Assembly: GCF_018917145.1 (NCBI RefSeq)
Contig: NZ_JAHLOD010000005.1
Coordinates: forward strand, 42,559 to 106,558
Source of the DNA: Clostridium bornimense
Lineage (GTDB): Bacteria > Bacillota > Clostridia > Clostridiales > Clostridiaceae
DNA length: 64,000 bases
Reading direction: 5' to 3'
The notes under the pieces are model-generated. The model worked only from the letters and a program-made list of their open reading frames with translations, did not search any database and was not told the DNA's origin. Made by a program: the position numbers and the translations under genes. The first letter of the stretch is position 1. Each line of letters begins with the position of its first letter. This document shows positions 42,653 through 51,801 of the stretch, one piece after another.

Positions 42653-43897
42653 ATGAGCATTAAGGCACTGTATAGGAATCCAGAAGTAAGAAGAATAACA
42701 AAAAAATATTTTTATTTATTAGTAATATCTATTATAGTTATTGGTGCTAGTGCTATTTTAATAACTAAAGATATTAATAGAAAAATTATTGAGAATAATA
42801 CAATTATTATTTCAAAGTTTAATAAGGATATAGATGTAGCTGATATTATAAAAGAATTACCTAAAAAACATAATAAAGATGAGTTTAATGAAGCAAAAAA
42901 GTTACTTAGAAGTTATGGTTACAGTGAAGAAATGTCCAAAGGTACAAATGAGGTAGGCAATTATTTAGAAAAGAAACTATTTATTATATTTGGGACAGTT
43001 TTTATTCTTTTTTTAAGTCTTTTATATTTATTTTACATAAAGGAGCTTAAAAGAATTTATATTAATATGAATGAAATAGTAAATAGAGTTTCAGCTATGT
43101 CTTATGGAGAGTATAAAAGTATTGATGGTAATTACGATGAAGGTGATATGGCAATATTAATTTCATCATTAAATTATATGGGTGAGAGAGTAAATAATTC
43201 TATAAATTTATTAACAAAGGAAAAGGAAAACCTAAAGGATTATCTTTCTGATATTTCACATCAATTAAAAACGCCACTAGCATCACTAATAATGTTAAAT
43301 GACTTATTAAAAGAAAATGAAGATATGCCGTATACTGATAGAGTAAATTTTCTAAATAAGTGTGATGAACAACTTAGCAGGATGGAATGGCTTATTATGA
43401 ATTTACTTAAAGTAGGTAGATTAGAAGCTGGAGCTGTAGTTTTTCATAGAGAATTAGAATCGCTAGAAGATACAATAAAACTTGCAATTTCACCACTTAA
43501 AGAAACTATAAAGAATAAAAATCAAGAAATTATAGTTTCCGGAGATGTACAATCAATGGTACTTCATGATAAAGATTGGCTTGCAGAGGCTTTTACTAAT
43601 ATTATTAAAAATGCTGTTGAAAATACAAAAGAAGGTGGAAAAATAGAAATTGAAGTTGAAAATGGCAAATTAATTACTAAAGTTTATATTAGAGACAATG
43701 GTAAAGGTATACCTAAGGAAATGCAAAAGAACATTTTTAAAAGGTTTTATAAAGGCGAAGGTAGTAAAGATCCTAAAAGTATTGGTATAGGGTTATCTTT
43801 AGCTAAGACTATAATAGAAGGACAAGATGGGGAAATTAAAGTTGAAAGCGAGGAAGGAAAAGGAACCGCTTTTATAATTAGTTTTTTCAGGAAGTAA
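42653..43897 (+). CDS. Sensor histidine kinase
   Basis: The kinase has TM1 (about residues 20-40), an external loop of about 70 residues, TM2 (about 105-125) and a HAMP-like linker. The HisKA motif SDISHQLKTPLASL contains the phosphoacceptor near H203. The ATPase domain shows N box NIIKNAVENT, DNGKGIP, FKRFYKGEGS and GIGLSLAKTI. It should phosphorylate the regulator encoded just before it. ATG 42653 comes directly after the regulator stop; ATG 42641 inside the overlap is an alternative, and neither has a strong ribosome site, which suggests translational coupling. Confidence 0.92.
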   Translation: MSIKALYRNPEVRRITKKYFYLLVISIIVIGASAILITKDINRKIIENNTIIISKFNKDIDVADIIKELPKKHNKDEFNEAKKLLRSYGYSEEMSKGTNEVGNYLEKKLFIIFGTVFILFLSLLYLFYIKELKRIYINMNEIVNRVSAMSYGEYKSIDGNYDEGDMAILISSLNYMGERVNNSINLLTKEKENLKDYLSDISHQLKTPLASLIMLNDLLKENEDMPYTDRVNFLNKCDEQLSRMEWLIMNLLKVGRLEAGAVVFHRELESLEDTIKLAISPLKETIKNKNQEIIVSGDVQSMVLHDKDWLAEAFTNIIKNAVENTKEGGKIEIEVENGKLITKVYIRDNGKGIPKEMQKNIFKRFYKGEGSKDPKSIGIGLSLAKTIIEGQDGEIKVESEEGKGTAFIISFFRK

Positions 43898-43935
43898 TTT
43901 ACATGATATAATATACAAAAGGGGGTTAATTATTA

Positions 43936-44592
43936 ATGGAAGAGAAATTTCAACTGATGTATGGAAATACAAATAAAGTATTAAAAATTAATGCAAAAAT
44001 CGGGGATAAGTACACAGTAGAAGCCGGAGCTATGGTATCTATGAGTGATGTATTTGATATTAAAGCTAAAACAGGAGGGTTAGGTAAAACTTTAGGTAGA
44101 CTGTTTTCAGGAGAATCAATGTTTATACAACATTTTACCGCGAAGGCAGACGGTGAGTTACTATTAGCTCCTCAATTTCTTGGAGATATTGAAATAATAG
44201 AAATGGATGGAAGTAAAACTTATAGATTAGGTAAATCCAGTTTTCTAGCTTCTACATCAGAAATTGAAGTTAGAACTAAATCAGGTGGACTTAATGGAAT
44301 GTTATCAGGTGAAGGATTAATACAAATGGAGGCTATGGGACAGGGTACACTTTTTATAAGTTCATATGGTGCTATTCATAAGAAAACACTTTATGATGGA
44401 GAAACATATATTGTTGATTCAAATCATTTAGTATTATGGGATAGCAACTTAAGATATACTACAGAACTAGCGACAGGTTTCTTTGGATCAATAGCTGGTG
44501 GCGAAGGATTGGTATGTAAATTTCAAGGACCTGGAGAGATATGGTTGCAAACAAGAAATCCAGCAAACATTATGCAATCTCAGTCTAAGTAA
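43936..44592 (+). CDS. AIM24/TIGR00266-family protein
   Basis: The 218-residue beta-rich protein matches the TIGR00266 family: VEAGAMVSMSDVFDIKAKTGG, ESMFIQHFTAKADGELLLAP, SFLASTSEIEV and GGEGLVCKFQGPGEIWLQTRNP. The family is widespread, with no firm bacterial function; yeast Aim24 is mitochondrial. GGGGG precedes ATG 43936, and a promoter-like TGATATAAT lies at 43904-43912, so it has its own transcript. Confidence 0.9.
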   Translation: MEEKFQLMYGNTNKVLKINAKIGDKYTVEAGAMVSMSDVFDIKAKTGGLGKTLGRLFSGESMFIQHFTAKADGELLLAPQFLGDIEIIEMDGSKTYRLGKSSFLASTSEIEVRTKSGGLNGMLSGEGLIQMEAMGQGTLFISSYGAIHKKTLYDGETYIVDSNHLVLWDSNLRYTTELATGFFGSIAGGEGLVCKFQGPGEIWLQTRNPANIMQSQSK

Positions 44593-44604
44593 GGAGTCGT
44601 GTAA

Positions 44605-44798
44605 AATCGTCAAAAATTTAAGGACTTAGATGGTGAAAATATAAAATTGTATATAGAATAGTTTAATTAATGGATAGATGATTTTATCCGAAACCTATGG
44701 ATAAAATAAAGATTAGTGAAATTATGATGGATGGTCATGAATATGGGGATTGTAGTGTTGATTATGACAATAAATTAGATACACTTAAGAAAAGTTGA
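44605..44798 (+). pseudogene. Decayed small gene
   Basis: One frame reads QKFKDLDGENIKLYIE, TAG (44659-44661), FN, TAA, WIDDFIRNL. After a frameshift near 44695 the coding-like frame continues from ATG 44697 (MDKIKISEIMMDGHEYGDC) to TGA 44796-44798. The pattern suggests a gene disabled by two stops and a frameshift. No family was identified. Confidence 0.35.
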
Positions 44799-44840
44799 AT
44801 TGTGAAATCATTAAGATTTCTAAGGAGGATAAGAATTTTC

Positions 44841-45923
44841 ATGATGGATATTATTGACTTTTTATTTTCAAGAGAAAATATAAATATATTAATTTCTATT
44901 TTAATACTTATAGTATCATTAGCGTTAAGTAAATTTGTAGTAAAATTGGTTCTTAAAATTATCTTAAAATTTCCTAGTAGATCTAGACTTGGAATAAAGG
45001 AGAAGGTAGTTTCCGCAATAGAAAAACCATTAATATTTATTGTTTTAGTGTTTGGTGTATTTGTTGCACTATACATATTTCCATTTACCTTTGATTATAT
45101 AAAACGTAATATTTTTAATAAAGTATATATAAGCATTAATATTTGTATATTTGTGTGGGCAGGTCAGAATCTTTGTGATGTTAATTCCATTATTTTAGAA
45201 CGTGCAGAAGGAATATTTAACTTTAATCTTGATAAAGGTGCCAGCGTTTTAATTTCAAGATTAATGAAGCTTATTGTGTTGATAATTGGAGCTACTTTAA
45301 TACTTCAAACATGGAATTACGATATAAGTGTAGTTGTTGCAAGTTTTGGTGTTTTTTCAGCAGTTATAGCTTTAGCTGCAAAAGATTATCTTACTAATGT
45401 ATTTAGCGGATTGATTATTATAGCGGATAGACCATTTTCTATTGGTGATTATATAGAAACAGACTTTGGTGTTGGAATAGTAGAAGATATATCTTTTAGA
45501 ACAACAAAAATAAGAAGTTTTGATAAAGCAATAATTACAGTACCAAATTCAAAACTGTCAAGTAATCCAGTCATTAACTATTCAAGACGTGATTCTAGAA
45601 GAGCAACATTTACTGTTGGTATATCATATGAAACTGAGATTAGCAAAATTACAATTGTAGTAGATAAAATAAGGGATATGTTATATAAAAGTAAGGAAGT
45701 AGACAATGACTCTATAATATGTCATTTTGATAGTTTTGGTGATAGTAGCTTGAATATATTTTTAAATTTTTATATTAATAAAAGTGAATGGGTTGAATAT
45801 TTAGCAGAAAAAGAAAAGATTAATATAGCAATTATGAAGATATTAGAAAGTGAAGGCGTAGAAATTGCATTTCCAAGTCAAACTATTTATATTTCAGATC
45901 CATCAAAAAATACAGAAAAATAG
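44841..45923 (+). CDS. Small-conductance mechanosensitive channel (MscS family)
   Basis: The 360-residue protein has four TM segments before the pore helix. The MscS core follows: VVVASFGVFSAVIALAAKDYLTNVFSG, which spans the pore-lining helix, then RPFSIGDYIE, VEDISFRTTKIRSFDK, VPNSKLSSNPVINYSRR. The last part is the cytoplasmic cage. It opens under membrane tension on osmotic downshift. AGGAGG (44823-44828) lies 12 bases before ATG 44841, slightly long; the open frame from GTG 44802 precedes the ribosome site. A very strong terminator follows. Confidence 0.9.
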   Translation: MMDIIDFLFSRENINILISILILIVSLALSKFVVKLVLKIILKFPSRSRLGIKEKVVSAIEKPLIFIVLVFGVFVALYIFPFTFDYIKRNIFNKVYISINICIFVWAGQNLCDVNSIILERAEGIFNFNLDKGASVLISRLMKLIVLIIGATLILQTWNYDISVVVASFGVFSAVIALAAKDYLTNVFSGLIIIADRPFSIGDYIETDFGVGIVEDISFRTTKIRSFDKAIITVPNSKLSSNPVINYSRRDSRRATFTVGISYETEISKITIVVDKIRDMLYKSKEVDNDSIICHFDSFGDSSLNIFLNFYINKSEWVEYLAEKEKINIAIMKILESEGVEIAFPSQTIYISDPSKNTEK

Positions 45924-45928
45924 ATATG

Positions 45929-45970
45929 GTATAAAAGGTGAATTTTATAAATTCACCTTTTATACTTTTT
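45929..45970 (+). terminator. Strong terminator after the MscS gene
   Basis: GTATAAAAGGTGAATTT (45929-45945) and AAATTCACCTTTTATAC (45949-45965) form a perfect 17-bp stem with a 3-base loop, then TTTTT. Confidence 0.9.
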
Positions 45971-46148
45971 CTTGGAAAATCATTTATTCATTTATAAATT
46001 CTACCACTAAATACATCGATATGCAAACAGATGTTCCTATTTATTATATTACTAATAAAACTAATTATTAAATATTGCAATGTTTTTGTCTGTAATATTG
46101 ATACAATATATTCTAAAATATAACTTAACAGAGGAAAGGTGAATTATA

Positions 46149-47372
46149 ATGATAGAAATAAAAGGACAGTATAGTGACGCATTAGTTTTTACAGACACGA
46201 TAGAAGAAGAAGCGAAAAGTCAAATAAAAACATTATGTGATCAAAGTTTTGTACAAGGAAGTAAAATAAGAATAATGCCAGATACCCATGCTGGTGCTGG
46301 ATGTGTTATTGGTTTTACTGCAAATTTAGGCGATAAAGTTATTCCGAATATAGTTGGTGTTGATATTGGGTGTGGTATGTTAACTGTTGAATTAGGAAAA
46401 GTGGATATTAACTTTAGAAAGTTAGATGAAATAATAAGAAAATATATACCATGTGGAATTGAAGTGCATCAAGGAAAGGTAACAAACTTTCCAAAATTGG
46501 CATCTCTTAAATGTATTAGAGAAATTAATAAAACACGCCGTATCGAAAGAGCTATTGGATCTTTAGGTGGAGGAAATCATTTTTTAGAGATAGATAAAAA
46601 TGATAAAGGAGAGTATTTTTTAGTAATTCATTCTGGAAGTAGAAATCTTGGTAAGCAAGTGGCAGAATATTATCAATCATTAGCTATAGATTTATGCAGT
46701 GGCAAGGAGAAATATTTTAAAGACCGTGATGAATTAATATTAAAATATAAGTCAGAAGGGAGAAGAAAGGAGATACAAAGTGCACTAAAAGAGTTACAAA
46801 AAGAATATTTAGATTTGATGCCAAAATATCCAAAAGATTTATGTTTTTTAACAGGAAAATATCGTGAAGAGTATCTACATGATATGAAAATTTGTCAAGA
46901 ATATGCAACACTTAATAGAGAAACAATAGCTAATATTATTTTAGATAGACTTTTTAATATGAAATTAGATGATTTTGAGTTCTTTCATACTGTTCATAAC
47001 TATATTAATTTTAAAGATAATATTATAAGAAAAGGTAGTATATCTGCCTATGAAAATGAGAAGTTATTAATTCCAATTAATATGCGTGATGGAAGTATAC
47101 TTTGCAAAGGAAAAGGAAATGAACAGTGGAATTATTCTGCCCCTCATGGAGCTGGAAGGGTTTTTAGTAGAAAGAAGGCTAAAGAAGTATTATCTTTAGA
47201 AGAGTTTGAGAGATCCATGGAAGGTATATATACTACATCAATAAATGAATATACTCTGGATGAAGCACCGATGGCTTATAAGTCAATGGATGAGATTTTA
47301 AAATATCTTGATGAAACTGTTAAAGACATTGAAATAATAAAACCTGTCTATAATTTTAAGGCAAGCAAATAG
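46149..47372 (+). CDS. rtcB: RtcB-family RNA-splicing ligase
   Basis: The 407-residue protein has the RtcB metal and GMP-binding motifs: MPDTHAGAGCVIGFTA, VGVDIGCGML, GSLGGGNHFLEI, VIHSGSRNLGKQ, TVHNYINF, and NYSAPHGAGRVFSRKKA, which contains the guanylylated histidine. It joins 2',3'-cyclic phosphate (or 3'-phosphate) and 5'-OH RNA ends using GTP and Mn, and may repair cleaved tRNA or rRNA. Two WYL-domain genes follow 109 bases later and could regulate it or sense RNA damage. AGGAAAGGTG precedes ATG 46149. Confidence 0.94.
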   Translation: MIEIKGQYSDALVFTDTIEEEAKSQIKTLCDQSFVQGSKIRIMPDTHAGAGCVIGFTANLGDKVIPNIVGVDIGCGMLTVELGKVDINFRKLDEIIRKYIPCGIEVHQGKVTNFPKLASLKCIREINKTRRIERAIGSLGGGNHFLEIDKNDKGEYFLVIHSGSRNLGKQVAEYYQSLAIDLCSGKEKYFKDRDELILKYKSEGRRKEIQSALKELQKEYLDLMPKYPKDLCFLTGKYREEYLHDMKICQEYATLNRETIANIILDRLFNMKLDDFEFFHTVHNYINFKDNIIRKGSISAYENEKLLIPINMRDGSILCKGKGNEQWNYSAPHGAGRVFSRKKAKEVLSLEEFERSMEGIYTTSINEYTLDEAPMAYKSMDEILKYLDETVKDIEIIKPVYNFKASK

Positions 47373-47481
47373 TATATTTTTAGGTGAAAAACTTTACGAG
47401 AATCCACAATATGGTTAAGGCGTTGTATAATTATGTTAATGTATATATCTAAGTTTCATAGATTGAAAAGAGGAGTACTAT

Positions 47482-48747
47482 ATGTTCAGCGATTTTATAA
47501 AGCATTATGATAATATAAGAGTTATTCTTAGAAGTATATTTTTGTATGGATGTTTTTCTTTAGATGGACTTGAGGAAAAAACTACATTAAGTTCTAGGAA
47601 GATAAGTTATGAACTAAGAAGAATACGTCAATATATAGAAAAGGACTTTATAAAAATAGATAAGGATGGAAGGAATAAACTTTTAAATTTGAGCTACGAT
47701 CCAATAACTAACAACAAAAATTTTCTAGTAAATACTTATTATAATAAAAGCTTTACAAAAACATCTTTGCTATTATATTTTTATATACTATCAATTATTG
47801 ATGATAATAAAAAGGCTTTAAATGATATAGAAAATAATCTAAGTTCTCGTTGGAGTATAGATAATATTTCAAGTAAAACTATAGAAAGAAAATTGAGAGA
47901 GATGTCAGAAAAACTGGGTATTATAAAGATAGAAAAGGTAGGTAGAACACATTTTTACTCTATTGCAAATGATGTATTAAAATCTCTTTCAGAAGATGAG
48001 TTAGAGAGACTATATTATGTTATAAGTTTGTATAAAAACATAAAAATGCCTATTGTAGCTGGTTATTATGTGGAGGAAACTTTAAAGAAATATATAGTTC
48101 AGGAAAGAAAACTTGCTATGGATTTTAAAGAAATATTTCAGTATAAAAATCTTCATTGCCATCCAATTATAGAAGAAGAGATATTATGGAATATTATTAA
48201 AGCTATCAGTAAAGGCTTTGGAATAAAGTACAAGTCTACAATAAAAAGAAGAAATACTGATAAAGAAGAAATATTATATCCATATAAAATACGATATGAT
48301 ACAAAGCAAGGACGATTATATATAATAGCTTTTAATAACAAAAGTAAATGTATAAATATTAGAATGGATAGAATATCGGATTTAAAGATTGTAAAAGGTG
48401 ATCAAAAAATAATTAATAAAGATGAATTATATAAAAAAACAATGAATAAAAGTTGGTCTGCCGTTCCTAATAATAGAGATGGATGCTATGAGAAACTACG
48501 TTTTGTTGTAAATGTTAAAAGTGAAGAAAAGTATATATTGAATAAAATAAAAAGTGAACTGATAAATTATAAAATGGAAGTTATTGAAGGAAAATACTAT
48601 TTTAATTTAGAAGTTAATGATTCATGGGAAATGATACCTTGGTTTCGTGAATATTGTGGTTATATCACTATATTAGAACCTAAATGGCTTAAAAAGAAGA
48701 TTAAATATGATTGGATAGAGGTATTAAAAAATTATGGAGCTATTTGA
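47482..48747 (+). CDS. WYL-domain regulator, 421 aa
   Basis: The N-terminal ~60 residues could form a helix-turn-helix (LEEKTTLSSRKISYELRRIR) and a second winged-helix-like region occurs near 125-160 (SSKTIERKLREMSEKLGIIKI). The WYL core begins near residue 240 (GFGIKYKSTIKRRNTDKEE, LYPYKIRYDTKQGRLYIIAF, RMDRISDLKI), followed by a C-terminal WCX-like extension. WYL domains bind nucleic-acid-type ligands and control stress or defence genes. AGAGGAG precedes ATG 47482, with TATAAT at 47427-47432 suggesting its own promoter. The next gene overlaps by 14 bases. Confidence 0.85.
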   Translation: MFSDFIKHYDNIRVILRSIFLYGCFSLDGLEEKTTLSSRKISYELRRIRQYIEKDFIKIDKDGRNKLLNLSYDPITNNKNFLVNTYYNKSFTKTSLLLYFYILSIIDDNKKALNDIENNLSSRWSIDNISSKTIERKLREMSEKLGIIKIEKVGRTHFYSIANDVLKSLSEDELERLYYVISLYKNIKMPIVAGYYVEETLKKYIVQERKLAMDFKEIFQYKNLHCHPIIEEEILWNIIKAISKGFGIKYKSTIKRRNTDKEEILYPYKIRYDTKQGRLYIIAFNNKSKCINIRMDRISDLKIVKGDQKIINKDELYKKTMNKSWSAVPNNRDGCYEKLRFVVNVKSEEKYILNKIKSELINYKMEVIEGKYYFNLEVNDSWEMIPWFREYCGYITILEPKWLKKKIKYDWIEVLKNYGAI

Positions 48748-49708
48748 AGAAAGTAAAAACAGATATTTTTCGTTAATAACTAAAATATTAAATTCATCAG
48801 TATCTGGATTAGAAGAAGAGAAAATAATTGAGATTATTAATGATGGAGAATATGATGAAAAAGTCATCGGTAAAAATCAACAATCTTTTCAAGGATTAAT
48901 GCTGAATCAATATGAAAGTAATGATAATTTTAATCTATTAGAAAAGAAAGAAGATAAGTTTTACTCTGTAGGAGGAAAAGTTCCTATACGATTTACAAGA
49001 GTTGAGAAGATATGGATAAATGAAATGTTAAAGGATACGGTGTGTAGAGAATTGTTAGGAGAAGACTTAGCAAGAAAACTAGATAAAGAATTAGATATCG
49101 ATGAAGAAATTGATATTACCTCTATAATTGAAAAAACTAACATAGAGGATACTTTTAAAAGTAAATATCCTATTGAAAATTTTAATGTTTTATTAAACGC
49201 TATAAAAAACAATAAAGAAATAATATATGATAATAAAAGCTGTAAAAATAAGAGAGCTATGCCTCTTAAAATAGAATATGACATAAGAAGTAATGTATTG
49301 AGAATAGCCATGTATTACATTGAGGAAGAAAGAGTAGTTATTGTTAATCTTTCATCTATGTCTAATATAAGAATTGCAAATAATAATGAGTGTAAATTAG
49401 AAAGAGGAGAAATATATAAGAAATTAAGAAAAGATAAACGTTGTAGGGAGCCTATTATTTTTCAAGTAAAAGATCAACGTCAAGCAATGGAAAGATGTTT
49501 TATGACCTTTGCATCCTATGAAAGAACTAGTAAGATATTAAAAGATAATATTTATGAAATCACCTTGTATTATTATACATTTCAGGAAGAAGAAATAATA
49601 CGCAAGATACTAAGTTTAGGATCATACATTACAGTGTTACAGCCTACTACTATTAAAGAAAAGATTGTAGAAAGAGTAAAAAATGCTATTGAGAGGAATG
49701 TGGATTGA
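48734..49708 (+). CDS. Second WYL-domain protein, 324 aa
   Basis: The order of elements resembles the preceding protein but the DNA-binding part is shorter and less clear. The WYL-like core lies around 160-215 (NNKEIIYDNKSCKNKRAMPL, KIEYDIRSNVLRIAMYYIEE), followed by a WCX-like C-terminus (FQVKDQRQAMERCFMTFASY, ILSLGSYITVLQP). Many WYL regulators act as homodimers; an overlapping pair suggests a heterodimer or paired sensors. The start ATG 48734 lies inside the previous gene, so translation is probably coupled. Confidence 0.8.
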   Translation: MELFEESKNRYFSLITKILNSSVSGLEEEKIIEIINDGEYDEKVIGKNQQSFQGLMLNQYESNDNFNLLEKKEDKFYSVGGKVPIRFTRVEKIWINEMLKDTVCRELLGEDLARKLDKELDIDEEIDITSIIEKTNIEDTFKSKYPIENFNVLLNAIKNNKEIIYDNKSCKNKRAMPLKIEYDIRSNVLRIAMYYIEEERVVIVNLSSMSNIRIANNNECKLERGEIYKKLRKDKRCREPIIFQVKDQRQAMERCFMTFASYERTSKILKDNIYEITLYYYTFQEEEIIRKILSLGSYITVLQPTTIKEKIVERVKNAIERNVD

Positions 49709-50316
49709 TGTATTTTGATAATATTGCAAAGGAATGGGATACTCCTAGAAGAATCAAAAGGGCAAAGATAATATCAGAAGAAATGTTATCAAACTTGAAT
49801 GGACTGGATAGAAAAAATGCAATGGAATTTGGATGTGGTACAGGACTTATTTCATTTAACTTAGTTGATAAAATGGAAAATATAACGCTTATAGATAGCT
49901 CAGAAGAAATGATTGATATTGTTAATAAGAAAATTTGTAATTTAGGCTTAAAAAATATTAACTCTAAATGTTGTGATATTAATAATGTATCGATAAAGGA
50001 AAAGTATGATATTATTTATAGTTCAATGGCGTTACATCATATAGTTGATGTTAAGAATTTAATTAATAAGTTATATAATCTAATAAATGAAGATGGGGCT
50101 TTATGTATTGTAGACCTCAATGAAGAAGATGGACGATTTCATAAAAATGAAAAAGATTTTAATGGTCATAATGGATTTAATCAGAAATGGTTAAGAGATA
50201 TTATAAAAGAAGTTGGTTTTAAAAGTGTTACATCATATACATTTTATAACGGAATGAAAAATATAGATGATGAAGTTGTGGAATATTCTTTATTTATATT
50301 ATTAGCAGTAAAGTAG
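49708..50316 (+). CDS. Class I SAM-dependent methyltransferase
   Basis: The 202-residue protein has motif I FGCGTGLISF, the acidic residue at the end of strand beta2 (LIDSSEEM), YDIIYSSMALHHIVD as the motif IV/post region, and EDGALCIVDLNEEDGRFH. This layout is common in small-molecule methyltransferases of the UbiE type; the substrate is unknown. Its ATG 49708 overlaps the stop of the WYL gene (TGATG). TTG 49705 is an alternative start. Co-translation with the WYL genes suggests a shared process. Confidence 0.88.
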   Translation: MYFDNIAKEWDTPRRIKRAKIISEEMLSNLNGLDRKNAMEFGCGTGLISFNLVDKMENITLIDSSEEMIDIVNKKICNLGLKNINSKCCDINNVSIKEKYDIIYSSMALHHIVDVKNLINKLYNLINEDGALCIVDLNEEDGRFHKNEKDFNGHNGFNQKWLRDIIKEVGFKSVTSYTFYNGMKNIDDEVVEYSLFILLAVK

Positions 50317-50362
50317 AATTAATAAATATGAATGTTGAAGATTGAGGAATATAGTACATAAA

Positions 50363-50413
50363 AAAAGGGCATAAGGCAGGTGATATAAAGTTACTGTTGC
50401 CGTATGTCCTTTT
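50363..50413. terminator. Bidirectional terminator between convergent genes
   Basis: AAAAGGGCATA-A-GGCA (50363-50378) pairs with TGCC-G-TATGTCCTTTT (50398-50413). T-runs occur on both strands, so it serves the methyltransferase and the LCP gene. Confidence 0.8.
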
Positions 50414-50454
50414 GTTTTAACATTTGTATATTTATGGGAAATATATAGTTTCAA

Positions 50455-51732
50455 TCAATAATCATTACCTATGATAATTGTAATGTCACTGTCATAGCCG
50501 CTTTTAGTGGATATATTTTCAATACCTATTTCATCACATAATGAATCAAAATCAGAGATTGAACTACTACTATCTACAATAATTGAACTAGTTTTTTCTA
50601 AAGAAGAACCAGTTTTTGTTATGATATTATCTCGGTTATATCCATAATTATTTGCAAGCTTTTCTTTTAACTTTCCTGCTAAACCATCTTCACCAGCACA
50701 ATTTATGATTTTTATGGATATATTATCCTTATTTATGTCTACAGTACTTTCACTTTCACCATCATTTAGCAAATCAATAATTTCTTTATTCCCGGTAGAA
50801 TCATAAATAAAGTAATCAGCTCCATCTACATATTTTGTTGTTCCTTTTAGTGTTTCTGAAGTTAAACTATCGCTACCAGATTTCAGTATAGATAAAGCAT
50901 ATATAAGGATTTTGTTAGCAGGAAGATCAGTTTTTACATATTGACAGCCTTTACTAATAAGTATTGGCGTTTTAATCATTCCTAATGGAGAAGATAGTTC
51001 ATTGATAAGACAATCAATAAAATACCGTTGATTATCAATACGTCCTAAGTCACTACCATCAGCGCCGCTATCAATACCTGCATCATTTTTTCTCCAACGA
51101 ACAAATTTTAGTGCATCTTCGCCATTTAAATGATATTTTTTATCCTTATCAAAATCTATAACTAAATTATCTACAGGGTCATGATATTTCATATTATACT
51201 TTGGTACTACGTCTACACCACCAATAGCATCAATGATTGATGAGAATCCACTATAATCGATAGATACATAATAATTTATATTATAAATTCCAAAAAAGTT
51301 CTTTACTGTATTAATTAAGTTATCACGAGCAGTATTAATATCATAAGCAAGTTGTGAATCATAATGTACTTCTGTTAGTTTTGCAGTTCTTCCTATTACT
51401 TGAGGCTCGTAAACATCTTGAGAAATTTTTGTGTCTCTTGGTAAAGAAACTAAAGTGGTATCTTTTGTTTTTGGATCATAATGCATAATCATAATAGTAT
51501 CAGTTCTACTAGCTGGAGAACCTGGCACATTATCCATTCCATATATAAGTATATTTATTGGATCTTTTAAACTGGCTTTAGCTGTAGCTGTTGATTCATT
51601 ACCATTATTCAAAGATGATAATTTTACATAAGTCCATACAAAGCCCACTAAGACTAATATTAAAAATAAAAGAAATAATCGTTTAATTACTTTAGTAAAT
51701 TTTCTCATTTTCTTTCTATTTTTCTTATTCAT
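50455..51732 (-). CDS. LytR-CpsA-Psr (LCP) family protein
   Basis: The 425-residue protein has a basic N-terminus, one TM segment (about 18-38) and an extracellular LCP domain: NILIYGMDN, SRTDTIMIMHYDPKTKDTTL, VSLPRDTKI, IDAIGGVDVVP, LNGEDALKFVRWRK and DLGRIDNQRYF. The conserved Arg and Asp residues bind polyprenyl pyrophosphate. A LytR_C-like domain covers the last ~100 residues. LCP enzymes attach wall teichoic acid or capsule glycans to peptidoglycan. The gene stands alone. Confidence 0.93.
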   Translation of the reverse strand: MNKKNRKKMRKFTKVIKRLFLLFLILVLVGFVWTYVKLSSLNNGNESTATAKASLKDPINILIYGMDNVPGSPASRTDTIMIMHYDPKTKDTTLVSLPRDTKISQDVYEPQVIGRTAKLTEVHYDSQLAYDINTARDNLINTVKNFFGIYNINYYVSIDYSGFSSIIDAIGGVDVVPKYNMKYHDPVDNLVIDFDKDKKYHLNGEDALKFVRWRKNDAGIDSGADGSDLGRIDNQRYFIDCLINELSSPLGMIKTPILISKGCQYVKTDLPANKILIYALSILKSGSDSLTSETLKGTTKYVDGADYFIYDSTGNKEIIDLLNDGESESTVDINKDNISIKIINCAGEDGLAGKLKEKLANNYGYNRDNIITKTGSSLEKTSSIIVDSSSSISDFDSLCDEIGIENISTKSGYDSDITIIIGNDY

Positions 51733-51801
51733 TAATTCACCACCATTTCTTCAAACATAATTATAATACACTAAATTAATGTTAAATGCATAAAAAATAT
51801 G

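Noticed and set aside
45865..46071. 68-codon plus ORF after the MscS gene
   Set aside because: It overlaps the MscS 3' end in another frame and runs through a perfect terminator; no ribosome site.
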